64,000 nucleotides of DNA, from contig NZ_FO704550.1 of NCBI RefSeq assembly GCF_000968195.1, positions 2,356,001 through 2,420,000 on the forward strand. Reading direction: 5' to 3'. Origin of the DNA: Xenorhabdus doucetiae. Its GTDB lineage: Bacteria; Pseudomonadota; Gammaproteobacteria; Enterobacterales; Enterobacteriaceae. This document shows positions 11,001 through 20,800 of the stretch, piece after piece. Position 1 is the stretch's first letter. Every line of letters starts with the position of its first letter. The position numbers and the translations under genes are program-made. Under the pieces are notes generated by a model. That model saw only the letters and a program-made list of their open reading frames with translations, made no database searches and was not told the DNA's origin.

Positions 11001-11717
11001 ATGTACAAAACCGGTGACCTCGGCCGCTGGCTGCCCGACGGCAATATCGAATACCTTGGCCGCAATGATTTTCAGGTCAAACTGCGCGGCTTCCGTATCG
11101 AGCCGGGGGAAATCGAGGCACAACTGAGACAGTGTCACGGTGTGCAAGAAGCCGTGGTGATCGCCCGTGAAGATCAACGTCTGGTCGCTTATCTGCGTGC
11201 CCAAGCGGGAGTGGAATTGCTTCCGGCTGAACTTCGCCGGCAACTTGCCCAACATCTTGCTGACTATATGCTGCCCAGCGCGTTTGTCACATTGGCGACT
11301 TTCCCGCTGACGCCGAATGGCAAACTCGACCGTCAAGCCCTGCCTGCCCCTGACGCGTCTGCGCTGGTAATACGTCACTACGAGGCACCAAACAGTGAGG
11401 AAGAAATGATGTTGGCCCAAATCTGGCAAGACCTGCTGGGCGTGGAGCAAGTTGGCCGCCACGACCACTTTTTTGAACTTGGCGGGCATTCATTGATGCT
11501 GGTGCAATTAGCCACGCGCATCCAGGACGAATTTTGGGTCGATATTCCCATTTCTTCGCTGTTTCTTTCCCCCCAATTGGCGGAACAGGCCGCGATCATC
11601 TTGGCTGCCCAACTGGAATCTATCGGGAAAAACGAGTTTGAATCGCTGCAAAACACGCTGGATTCAATGTCAACAGAAGAATTAATCGCCATGTTAGGCG
11701 GAGATAGTCATCAATGA
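4989..11717 (+). CDS. Two-module NRPS: C-A-T-C/E-A-T, predicted (Ile/Val-type)-Val
   Basis: 2242-residue peptide synthetase that extends the chain received from the preceding protein by two residues. Order: N-terminal docking helix (1-30), LCL condensation domain (about 41-504, HHIITDGWS at 179), A1 (524-1024, code DAWFLGMTFK), T1 (Ser 1077), dual C/E (1136-1601), A2 (1621-2121, code DAWWLGGTFK, Val-like), T2 (Ser 2168), and a C-terminal tail FESLQNTLDSMSTEEL. The start overlaps the upstream stop by 1 nt, with a GGAG 10 nt upstream; an internal Met at codon 6 is an alternative. The 3' end overlaps the next gene by 4 nt (ATGA). The dual C/E has HYLMQAQGD in place of HHLMQAQGD, so epimerization may be impaired. 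The paralogue at 50468-57187 is collinear but has the two A specificities in the opposite order. Confidence 0.95.
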   Translation: MARTHMNLDDLKRAVLEKRIEEQLQVRGCQQQPSLITPADRHRPLPLSFAQQRLWFLSQIDPAAALAYHLPVILQLTGQLDLHALATSLDRLIARHESLRTRFVLVEGQPCQQLDPADIGFALSYHDLRQTDPDLHPRQVAELADLEALTPFDFAQGPLIRGQLLQLADEEHVLLLTLHHIITDGWSTGVLVRELGAFYRAALDGRDASLPPLPIQYADYAVWQHEQLKETALTEQRDFWRAQLEGAPALLELPTDRPRPAVQTYAGDHVAFQLDAPLLASLKALGQRHHSTLFMIMLTAWSSVLARLTGQEEIVIGTPVANRSQHELEGLMGFFVNTLALRVTFNDHLSVKELLVQVRERALAAYAHQDLPFEQVVEALQPERSLSYSPIFQVMLALNNTPTQALTLPNLQLTAMEPARRGAHFDLALSLSELSLSELSLSETETGLVGDLEYATDLFDRATVERMVAYFTHTLTAMAADETQPVATLPMLPASERQQLLIDFNATQADFPQDALIHQLIETQAEQRPDATALVFEDKTLSYGELNRRANQLAHYLIALGVHPDDRVAICAERSPELIVGLLAILKASGAYLPLDPAYPAERLAYMLEDATPAVLLTQTAQRDKLPGSLPTVLLDHVLDEQDPLLAAQLAAQPADNPDVQALGLTARHLAYVIYTSGSTGQPKGVMVEHRNVLRLIVNSGFADISPDDCIAHCANISFDAATWEVWSGLVHGARLLLIPEKALLQPAEFGHCLSAQGVSILFLTSALFNHYAHLIGPSLAGLRYVLFGGEQTDTRPATHLRTEYPPQYLLHMYGPAETTTFATAYIIPEAEENKDSHQTIPIGRPIANTQIYILDPQGQPVPLGVTGEIHIGGAGVARGYLNRPELTAERFLADPFSAEPDARMYKTGDLGRWLPDGNIEYLGRNDFQVKLRGFRIELGEIEAQLRQCHGVREAVVIAREAAFDENTGDQKRLVAYLRPQDGVELVPAELRQQLARHLADYMLPSAFVTLAAFPLTPNGKLDRQALPAPDSSAMVVRSYESPASETEIALAQIWQNLLGLEQVSRYDHFFELGGHSLMIVSLIEALRSTGWKLDVRSVFAAPVLADMAQTLQRDNSTFVVPPNLIPEDCTSITPAMLPLVSLSQTEIDAIIATLPGGASNIQDIYPLAPLQAGILFHYLMQAQGDTYLLQSLLDFDTRERLDRFLDALQRVINRHDILRTSVYWQGLEQPVQVVWRQAPLNIHVFTPTTTDNVPAQLQAHTDPHRHRLDLTRAPLFAADIAHDPVQNEWLLALRFHHLVSDHMTLELIFAEIALMLQGQETLPTALPYRNFIAQTLNVPAAEHEDYFRTRLADIDEPTAPFGVLSIPDNKSSNNEIPSDDNAIAEARLSVDPELAQAIRAQARHLKVSPSVLFHVAWAQVLAKTCGRDDVVFGSVLLGRLQGGAGADQILGMFINTLPVRISLADHSVQAVVQATYHDLMTLLEHEQAPLALAQGYSGVALSMPLFSALLNYRHSQANEENANTVWSGMRVIATQERTNYPITLSVDDLGEGFNLTAHTVANIDPVRLIHYLLTAIRGLVDALTHNPQQRILDLPILPTAERQQLLVDFNITQTATQTDFPQEALIHALFEAQAAQRPDATALVFEDQRISYGELNRRANQLAHYLLALGVRPDDCIAVCLERSFETVVCLLGILKAGGAYLPLDPAYPTERLADMLEDAAPVVLLTQTAQIDKLPATVPVVTLDTLNTSLEKQPIHNPDTQALGLTSHHLAYVIYTSGSTGQPKGVMVEHRNVLRLIINSGFTEISPNDCVAHCANMAFDASTWEIWSALLNGGCLHIVPQSVLLDPPRFCASLIRGNVTALWLTAGLFNQYLDALKPLFGQLRYLLIGGDVLDPRKIQQVQQADSPPIHLINGYGPTETTTFAATYAIASPVNVAHSIPIGRPIASTQIYILDRQGQPVPLGVAGEIHIGGAGVARGYLNRPELTKARFLRDPFSPEPAARMYKTGDLGRWLPDGNIEYLGRNDFQVKLRGFRIEPGEIEAQLRQCHGVQEAVVIAREDQRLVAYLRAQAGVELLPAELRRQLAQHLADYMLPSAFVTLATFPLTPNGKLDRQALPAPDASALVIRHYEAPNSEEEMMLAQIWQDLLGVEQVGRHDHFFELGGHSLMLVQLATRIQDEFWVDIPISSLFLSPQLAEQAAIILAAQLESIGKNEFESLQNTLDSMSTEELIAMLGGDSHQ
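5095..8340 (+). other. NRPS module: LCL C-A(aliphatic, Ile/Val type)-T
   Basis: LCL-type condensation domain, so the upstream Val stays L. Pocket residues D-A-W-F-L-G-M-T-F-K match no code I know exactly. They differ by one residue (M for V at GrsA position 322) from the DAWFLGVTFK modules at 53790-57050 and 57300-63770, and resemble DAFFLGVTFK-type Ile/Val pockets. The segment GGEQTDTRPA after A4 marks this A-domain lineage. Confidence 0.5.
6273..6317 (+). repeat. In-frame 15-nt tandem repeat x3 (LSLSE)
   Basis: Three imperfect 15-nt units encode LSLSE-LSLSE-LSLSE near the end of the first condensation domain. The paralogous site near 51750 has a single unit, so the array is a local in-frame expansion in a loop. 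Confidence 0.85.
8370..11590 (+). other. NRPS module: dual C/E (HY variant)-A(Val-like)-T
   Basis: The dual C/E lineage is clear (LVSLSQTEID, DIYPLAPLQ, HHLVSDH), but the epimerization motif reads H-Y-LMQAQ-GD (bases 8520-8546) and the preceding residue is A in place of the E seen in the other copies. The A domain code DAWWLGGTFK is Val-like. This A domain is nearly identical in DNA to the one at 23081-24590. Confidence 0.75.
9825..11340 (+). repeat. Long direct repeat, copy 1 (Val-type A domain)
   Basis: By eye nearly identical to 23081-24590, including long runs without a mismatch around core A5-A8. Both copies carry the same small insertion giving TQTATQTDF where other modules have TQADF, which shows common descent or gene conversion of the whole block. 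Confidence 0.8.
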
Positions 11718-11800
11718 TAAGGTCAGAAGACATGAACCTCGATAATCTGAAACGTGCTGTTTTAAAAAAGAAAATCAAACAACAATTACAAACACAGAAA
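11631..11800 (+). other. Inter-protein docking pair, class b (first line)
   Basis: Tail FESLQNTLDSMSTEELIAML of the upstream protein and head NLDNLKRAVLKKKIKQQLQ of the next. It differs from class a (SDLDSMSAEEL with KRAVLEKR) at matched positions: NT for SD, T for A, and K-rich KKKIK for EKRIE. The same class occurs at 57086-57270. Confidence 0.6.
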
Positions 11801-14800
11801 CAGCAGAAGCGGCCTCCCATCAAGCAGGCAATGCGCGATGCGCCCGTGCCATTGTCTTTTGCCCAGCAACGTTTGTGGTTCCTTAACCAACTCGATCCGG
11901 CCGCCAGTCTGGCCTACCAGATACCGGTCGCGCTGCGTCTGACCGGTCAACTTCGCCGGGATGCCCTGATTAATGCCCTCAATCGCCTGATTGCCCGCCA
12001 TGAAAGTTTGCGCACCCGTTTCAGGCTGATTAAAGGTCAACCTTGCCAATCCATTGATCCTGCTGATATCGGCTTCGCGTTGTCTTATCAAGATCTGCGT
12101 TCGTTAGACACAGGGCAGCACGCTGCCCACCTTGCTGAAATTACCGCGCTTGAAGCACAGACACCTTTCGATTTGGCTCAAGGCCCGCTGATCCGGGGTC
12201 ACTTGCTGCAACTGGAAGAGGAAGAGCATGTGTTGCTGCTCACGCAGCATCACATTATTTCTGACGGCTGGTCGATTGGTATTTTGGTGCACGAGTTGGG
12301 TCTCTTCTATCGCGCCGCGCTTGATAACGATGATATGCCTGTTCCGCCTCTGCCTGTTCAGTATGCCGATTATGCGGTCTGGCAGCGGGAATGGCTGCAA
12401 GGGGCGATCCTGACTAAACAGCGTGATTTCTGGCGTACACAACTTGCAGGTGCCCCCGCCTTGCTGGATCTGCCGACCGATCGGCCTCGTCCGGCGGTTC
12501 AGACTTATGCGGGCAACCGATTACCTGTCCAGTTTGATAACACCTTGCTGGCATCCCTTAAATCGATTGGACAACGCCATCACACCACCCTGTTCATGAC
12601 CGTGCTGGCGGCATGGAGCATTGTCCTCGCCCGGCTGAGTGGACAGGAGGAGATTGTGATTGGCACCCCGGTTGCCAATCGTCCGCACAAAGAGCTTGAA
12701 GGACTGATTGGCTTCTTCGTCAATACGCTGGCTTTGCGCGTCACATTCAGTGATAACACGACGGTTGCCGAGCTGCTCACCCAAATCCGCGAACGGTCGC
12801 TGGCTGCCTACGCCCATCAGGATCTGCCTTTTGAACAGGTGGTGGAAACACTTCAACCTGAGCGGAGCCTGAGTTATAGCCCGATTTTCCAAGTGATGCT
12901 GGCGTTAAACAACACCCCTGCCAAGGCGTTAACGTTACCCGGCCTGCAACTCACTCCCGTTGAACAAATACGCCACAGCACGCTCTTCGATATGACCTTA
13001 TCGCTGACCGAAACCGAATCGGGTCTGTTCGGTGAACTGGAATATGCCCTTGATCTGTTCGATTCCGCCACGATAGAACGAATAATCGGCTATCTGAAAC
13101 ACGTACTGGCAGCCATGGCGAGTGATGCAACACAAACCGTTGCCAGCCTGCCCCTGTTATCCGCGGCACAACGACAACAATTGTTGGTGGAATTCAACGC
13201 CACTCAGGCCGATTTTCCACAGGATGCCCTGATCCATCAACTGTTCGAAGCGCAAACGGCAAAAACCCCCCAAGCGACCGCGATCGTGTGTGGCGATCAG
13301 TCGCTCAGCTATGACGAATTGAACCGCCATGCCAATCGGCTGGCTCACCAACTGATCACCCTCGGTGTTCAACCGGATGATCGGGTGGCGATTTGTGTCG
13401 GGCGTCATCTGGAAATGGTGGTGGGGCTGCTGGCTATTCTCAAGGCGGGCGGGGCGTATGTCCCGCTCGATCCGGCTTATCCGGCCGGGCGGTTGGTTTA
13501 TATACTGGAGGATGCGGCACCGGTGGCGGTGGTTACCCAAAAGGCAATAGTGACCCAAAAGGCAATCGCAACCCAGATGTTAGCCGACGGAGTAACCCGT
13601 TCCGTCCCAACGGTATTGATTGACGATATCCTTAATCACCAAGAACCCGTGCCTGAAGCGCGGTCGATTGCGCCGCCGCTGACCGACAATCCCGATGCCC
13701 GACGATTGGGACTTACATCGCGCCACCTGGCTTATGTGATCTACACCTCAGGCTCCACCGGATTACCCAAAGGGGTGACTATCACCCACCGCAATACGGT
13801 GAATCTCCTCACTTGGGCACAACGTACTTTCAGCGCGGAAGAATTGGCGCATACGCTTTTTGCCACGTCATTTAATTTTGATCTGTCTGTCTACGAGTGC
13901 TTTGTCCCGCTGATTTCTGGTGGTACGGTTCATCTTGTTGCCGACGCACTGGCGCTGATAAATACTGAACGATTCACCTCAGAGCGATTCACCTCCGAAC
14001 GATTCACCTCAGAAAAAGCAATCAGCTTAATCAACACGGTGCCATCGGCGATTGCGCATTTGCTCGAAGCCGATGCCATACCCCCGACGGTTCAAACGGT
14101 CAATTTGGCGGGTGAGGCGCTGAAACCGCATATTGTGGAACGTTTGTTTACCCTTTCTTCCATACAGAATGTGTGCAACCTCTATGGCCCGTCTGAGACG
14201 ACTACCTACTCGACCTGGACGCGCCTGAATCGGACAACCGGCGTTGTCACGCATATTGGCCGCCCGATTGCCAATACCCAGATCTATATTCTCGACGCCG
14301 ATAAGCAGCCCGTTCCCCTCGGCGTCACGGGCGAAATTTATATCGCGGGAGCCGGCGTGGCCAGCGGCTATCTGAACCGCCCGCAACTGACGGCTGAACG
14401 CTTCCTCTCCGATCCCTTCTCGTTAGAGGCAAACGCCCGGATGTATAAAACAGGCGATCTTGGTCGCTGGTTGCCCGATGGGAATATCGAATATCTTGGC
14501 CGTAATGACTTTCAGGTTAAGTTACGTGGCTTTCGGATTGAACTCGGTGAAATCGAAGCACAACTCGTGCAATGCCACGGCGTGCGCGAAGCGGTCGTGC
14601 TCGCCCGCGAAGAGGTTGTAGGTAAAGAGATTGCCGGTGAAAATCGCGCCGGCCAGAAACGTCTGGTGGCTTACTTGCGGCCACAAGATGGCGTTGAACT
14701 GATCCCCGCAGAACTGCGCCGGCAACTTTCTCAGCATCTGGCAGAATATATGCTGCCCAGCGCTTTTATGATGCTTGACACTTTCCCGCTGACCCCCAAT

Positions 14801-17800
14801 GGCAAACTCGACCGTCAGGCGCTCCCTGCCCCTGATGGATCTGCGGTGGCAACACGCCGATATGAAGCACCGATCGGAGAGGTGGAAACGGCGTTGGCTC
14901 AGATTTGGCAAGATTTGCTGGGATTGACGCAAATCAGCCGGCATGACCATTTCTTTGAGCTTGGCGGGCATTCACTGATGATCGTCAGCCTGATTGAACA
15001 ATTGCACCCTCTCGGCTGGCGACTCGATGTGCGCAGTGTATTCGCCAGCCCTATCCTGAGTGAGTTGGCGCACAGCCTTTCGGCCTCCCAGAACGAGGCG
15101 GGTGCTTTCGACGTGCCTCCCAACCTTATCCCCACAGGCTGTACGTCGATTACCCCTGATAGGTTGCCTCTGGTTTCGCTATCCCAAGCTGAGATCGACG
15201 CCATTATTGAGACGATCCCAAGTGGCGTCAGCAATGTGCAGGATATCTACCCGTTAGCCCCGTTGCAGGAAGGTATCTTCTTCCAACACTTATTACAGGC
15301 GCAGGGGGATGATTACCTGCTGCAAAGCCTGTTCGCCTTTGATAGCCGTGAACGCCTCAATACTTTTTTGGCCGCCCTGCAACACATTATCGATCGCCAT
15401 GATATTCTGCGCACGTCCGTCTATTGGCAAGACTTGGCCCAGCCCGTTCAGGTGGTTTGGCGTCAGGCACCGCTGCCTGTCAAGGTCTTCACGCCGGCCA
15501 CAGAAGAGGATGTTTTGTCACAACTGCGCGCCTACACCGATCCACGTCAGCACCGTCTTGACCTGAGCCGTGCACCGTTGTTTGCCGCCGATATTGCCCA
15601 CGACCCCGTACACAATGAATGGCTGTTATCTTTACGCTTTCATCATCTGGTCAGTGACCATCTGACCCTGGAGCTAATTTTCGCGGAAATTGCCCAAGTA
15701 TTGCAGGGCAAGGCCAACAGGCTGCCGGTGGCACGGCCTTATCGCGATTTTATTGCCCAAACGTTAAGTGTGCCGGCCACCGAGCATGAAGCCTATTTCC
15801 GCACCCAACTGGCTGATGTTGATGAACCCACCGCCCCCTTCGGGATACTCAAAGTCCCCAGCGATAAAGTACCCGGCGATAACAGTGCGATCAACGAAGA
15901 CAGCCTGTTACTTGATCCCGCACTGGCAAAAGCCATTCGCGCTCAGGCTCGCCGTCTGGGTGTCAGCCCCAGCGTCCTGTTTCATGTCGCCTGGGCGCAG
16001 GTTTTGGCCCAAACCAGCGGTCACGATGATGTGGTGTTTGGCTCTGTCTTATTGGGGCGTCTACAGGGAATTGCGGGCGCCAACCGAATATTGGGCATGT
16101 TTATTAACACCCTGCCGATGCGGATATCGCTGGCCGGACGGAGTGTGCAAGACGTGGTACAAGCCACCTATCACAATCTGACCACCTTGCTGGAGCATGA
16201 GCAGGCACCGCTGTCACTGGCACAACGATGCAGTGGCGTGGCGCAACCCCTGCCACTGTTCAGTGCCCTGCTCAACTACCGCCATAGTCATTATCAACAT
16301 AGTCATTATCAACATAGTCATGCCAGTGAGACAGAAACGCGTGATGCGATTTGGACCGGGGTACGCCTCTTGGCAGCAGAAGAGCGAACCAACTTCCCCA
16401 TCACCCTGTCGGTGGATGATATGGGCGTGGGTTTCCACCTCACCGCTCAGACGGTGACGGGTATAGAACCCGCGCGGATCACCCATTATCTGGTCACCGC
16501 CATCAGTGGCCTGATTGATGCACTCATTCATCACCCGCAGCAACCTGTCCTGCAAGTCCCGGTGATGCCCGCCCCGGAGCAACAAACATTACTCGTGGAT
16601 TTCAACGCCACACAAGCGGACTTCCCGCAAGATATCCTGATCCACTGGCTGATTGAAACCGAAGCCGCACGCCATCCCGCTGATATCGCCGTGGTATGCG
16701 GTGAACACACGCTCAGCTATGGCGAACTGAATCGCCGCGCCAATCGTCTGGCACATCACCTGATTGCCTTGGGTGTCCGTCCGGATGATCGCGTCGCCAT
16801 GTGTGTTGAACGCGGTCTGGACATGGTGGTCGGTCTGCTTGGCATTTTCAAGGCAGGGGGTGCCTATGTGCCACTTGATCCCGCTTATCCGACCGAACGC
16901 CTGAAATATATGCTTGAGGATTCATCCCCTGTGGTCGTACTGACCCAAGCAGTACTGACACAAATGGCATGGGCTGATCACCTTATCCGCCCTGAGGCGG
17001 CCGATGTCATCCCGCTAGCTACGCCGATAGTCACTACGCCAATAGTCACACTTGATGCCCAAGCGCCGCTGCTGGCAGCCCAACCCGATCACAATCCAGA
17101 CGTTCCCGATCTGACCGCTCACCATCTGGCTTATGTGGTGTATACCTCAGGCTCCACGGGGCTGCCCAAAGGGGTGATGAGTAGCCACCGCGCCCTGTGC
17201 AACCGGCTGTTGTGGTTTGTCCGGGATATCGTGACATCCCCTCTGGTGGGTGCCCTGAAAACCAGTATCAGCTTTGTCGATTCGATCACTGAAACGTTGG
17301 GCGTGTTGCTGGCCGGTGGCAAACTGGTGGTTTTCGACCACCACACCGTGCAAGATCCGGTTCGCTTTGGTGAAGGCTTGCAGCGTTTTGGCGTTAACGC
17401 CTTGGTGGTTGTCCCTTCACTCTTGAAACTCCTGACACGGGATCACGGAATTAACGCGCTGACATCCATCAGAATATTGGTTTGCAGCGGGGAACGGCTC
17501 GCCCCTGAACTGGCGCAACACGTCGTGACCCATTTTACCTGGCTGCGGTTGCTCAATTTTTACGGTTCGTCCGAAGTGAATGGTGACGCGACTTGGTATG
17601 AATATTCCGCTCAGTCAGGCGTACCGGCGGTTTCCGTGATCGGTCGCCCGATTGCCAATACCCAAATCTACATTCTCGACTCTCATGGTCAGCTTGTTCC
17701 CTTTGGTGTAACGGGTGAGATCTATGTTGCCGGCGCGGGGCTGGCCCGGGGTTATTTAAATCGGCCGCAACTCACCGCAGAACGTTTCTTGCTCGATCCG

Positions 17801-20800
17801 TTCTCCGCCAATCCCGATGCGCGCATGTACAAAACTGGCGACCTCGGTCGCTGGCTGCCCGACGGTAATATCGAATACCTCGGCCGTAATGATTTTCAGG
17901 TTAAACTGCGCGGTTTCCGCATTGAACTGGGGGAGATTGAGTCCCAACTTATGCGGTGTGACGGTGTACGTGAAGCTGTTGTGATCGCCCGTGAAGATAC
18001 GCCGGGTGACAAACGTTTAGTGGCCTATCTCCGGCCGCAGACGGGCATGACACTGGTGCCGGCGGAGTTACGCCAGCAACTCGCGCAACATCTGGCCGAC
18101 TTTATGTTGCCCGGTGCTTTTGTGATGCTGGAAACCTTTCCGCTCACGCCCAATGGCAAACTTAACCGTCAGGCGCTGCCGGCACCGGACTCCTCTGCCG
18201 TAGTCACCCGCAGCTATGCCGCACCGGTCGGTGAAACAGAAACCACACTGGCACAAATCTGGCAAGACTTACTGGGACTGGAACAGATCGGCCGCCATGA
18301 TCACTTCTTTGAACTTGGGGGACACTCCCTGCTGGCTGTCCAACTGGTCGCCCGCATACGGCAGAAGCTGGCGCGCGAGCTGCCGTTACAGACACTCTTT
18401 GAGAGACCTGTATTAATGACACTGGCGCATACGCTCGCTCAAACTGGCGCAACCACACAGACGGTTATCCCTGCGGCTGACCGCAATCACCCCTTACCAC
18501 TCTCTTTTGCCCAACAACGTTTGTGGTTCCTGGCGCAGCTCGATCCGGCGGCCAGTCAAGCCTATCATCTTCCGGCAGCATTGCGCCTGACCGGTGCGCT
18601 CAATCGTCAGGCGCTGACGACTGCGCTTGATCGTCTGGTTAGCCGCCATGAAAGCCTGCGTACTCGCTTTGTCTCGATTGCAGGGCAGCCCTGTCAGCAC
18701 ATCGACTCCGCTGACATCGGTTTTACCTTATCCTGCCATGACCTGCGCCAGCTTGATCCGGCTTTGCACGCGAACCTCGTCGCCGAATTTGCCGAACGTG
18801 AAGCCCAGACGCCTTTCGATTTTGCCCAAGGTCCGCTGATCCGCGGTCAATTGCTGCAACTGGCCGGGGAGGAGCATGTGTTATTGCTCACCCTGCACCA
18901 CATTATTACTGACGGCTGGTCGCTTGGGGTGCTGGTACGTGAATTGGGTATTTTCTACCGCGCAGCCCTTGACGGGGATGATCATCCCCTGCCATCCCTG
19001 CCGATCCAGTATGCGGATTATGCGGTCTGGCAACATAATCAGTTAAAAGCAGAGGCGCTCACTGTACAGCGTGATTTCTGGCGGAACCAGCTTGAAGGTG
19101 CGCCGGTTCTATTGACGCTGCCCACCGATCGGCCACGCCCAACGGTACAAACTTATGTCGGCGGCCAAGTCACTTTCCACCTTGATGCCGCCTTATTGGC
19201 ATCACTTAAGGCGCTGGGGCAGCGCCATCACACCACGTTATTTATGACAATGTTGAGTGGCTGGAGTCTTGTGCTCGCCCGGCTGAGTGGTCAGGATGAT
19301 ATTGTCATTGGCACCCCCGTCGCCAATCGTCCGCACCATGAACTTGAGGGGCTGATAGGCTTCTTTACCAATACCCTGGCTCTTCGCGTCAGATGCCATG
19401 ATGATTTCAGTGTCGCGGATCTGCTGGCACACGTTCGGGAATGTGCGCTCACTGCCTATGCTCATCAGGATCTGCCCTTCGAGCAGGTGGTGGAAGTGCT
19501 CCAACCTGAACGCAGTTTAAGCTACAGCCCCCTCTTTCAGGTCATGCTGACTTTGAACAACACTCCCGCCCAGCAATTGGTATTGCCTGATTTGCAGCTT
19601 ACCTCGATTGAACAGGCACATCATGGTGCCTACTTTGACATCACTTTATCCTTGACCGAGACTGAATCAGGTTTAGCCGGTGCCATGACTTATGCCGCTG
19701 ATCTGTTCGATGCAGCCACGATTGAGCGTATAGCGGGTTACTTGAAAAATATACTGGCTGCAATGGCCACGGATGAGACACAGGCTATTGCGACCCTACC
19801 GATGTTGCCAGAAGCGGAACAACAGCGGCTGGCGGCGTTTAATGCCACCCAGGTGGATTTTCCGTCGGATGGCTTGGTTCATTCCCGGTTTGAAGGACTG
19901 GCCGCCCAACAGCCCGATGCCCCGGCCGTGGTCTTTGGGGAACAAACCCTGAGCTACGGTGAACTCAACCACCGTGCCAACCGACTGGCCCATTATTTAA
20001 TCGCGCAGGGCGTACGGCCGGATGACCGGGTGGCAATTTGTGTTGAGCGCAGCCCGGCAATGGTGACCGGGATACTGGCTATCCTTAAGGCCGGTGGGGC
20101 GTATGTCCCGCTCGACCCGGCTTACCCGACTGAACGGCTGGCGTATATGCTCAGGGATGCGGCACCGGTGGCCTTACTGACCCAGACCGCCCTTGCCGAC
20201 AGGTTGAATCAGGCCGTACCCGCTGCCGAAACGGGCTACGATACCGTTTTACTGGATGCACCCATCGCTTCACTCACTGGACAACCTGACCACAACCCTG
20301 ACCCACAGGCACGGGGGCTGGCACCGCACCATCTGGCCTATGTTATCTACACCTCCGGCTCCACCGGCCTGCCCAAGGGGGTGGCAATGCCGCTGGCGGC
20401 ATTGGCAAACTTGCTGCAATGGCACCGCTCCCCTTCACAACCCGCCGGCACCGGCAAAACCCTGCAATTTGCCGCACTGGGGTTCGATGTCGCCTTTCAG
20501 GAAATCTTTACCACCCTGTGTGAAGGCGGCTGTCTGGTGTTGATTGATGAAGCCCTGCGCCGTGAACCGCAACAGCTTCTCCGGCTGATTCAGCAAGCAC
20601 AGATTGACCGGATTTTCCTGCCTTACATTGCGCTCCAGCAGCTTGCTGAGGCCACTGACTACGCTGAAAGGAATGGTGAGGGGAATTTAACCTGTCTGGC
20701 ACAGATTATTACCGCCGGTGAACAGTTGCGCATCACACCGGCCATCCGGCGTTTCCTGCAACGGGCCGGCCATTGCCGGTTACACAATCACTACGGCCCG

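Larger units (their letters stand above)
11840..15070 (+). other. NRPS module: LCL C-A(Ala)-T
   Basis: Pocket residues D-L-Y-N-N-A-L-T-Y-K correspond to known Ala codes (DLFNNALTYK/DLYNNALTYK). The A domain contains two in-frame tandem repeats (13532-13576 and 13970-14014). T-domain Ser at base 14972 lies in the LMIVSLIEQL type that precedes dual C/E domains. Confidence 0.85.
15120..18420 (+). other. NRPS module: dual C/E (QH variant)-A(beta-Ala)-T
   Basis: The A domain lacks the Asp at GrsA position 235 and reads V-D-T-V-V-S-F-G-D-K. The shift of the acidic residue to 236 and the VDxVxS...DK pattern are the signature of beta-alanine activation. A5 is degenerate (NFYGSSEVNGD), also normal for this class. 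The dual C/E domain has QHLLQAQGD (bases 15284-15310) where HHLLQTQGD is expected. Closely related to the module at 40590-43850. Confidence 0.85.

Noticed and set aside
10596..11489. Long antisense open frame of 297 codons, with a twin of equal length at 23852-24745
   Set aside because: It lies wholly opposite a conserved A/T domain; the twin exists only because the two A domains are nearly identical. No ribosome site or family match; a codon-bias shadow.
13970..14014. Tandem repeats considered as a CRISPR or regulatory array
   Set aside because: Units are adjacent without spacers, are in frame and encode loop residues.
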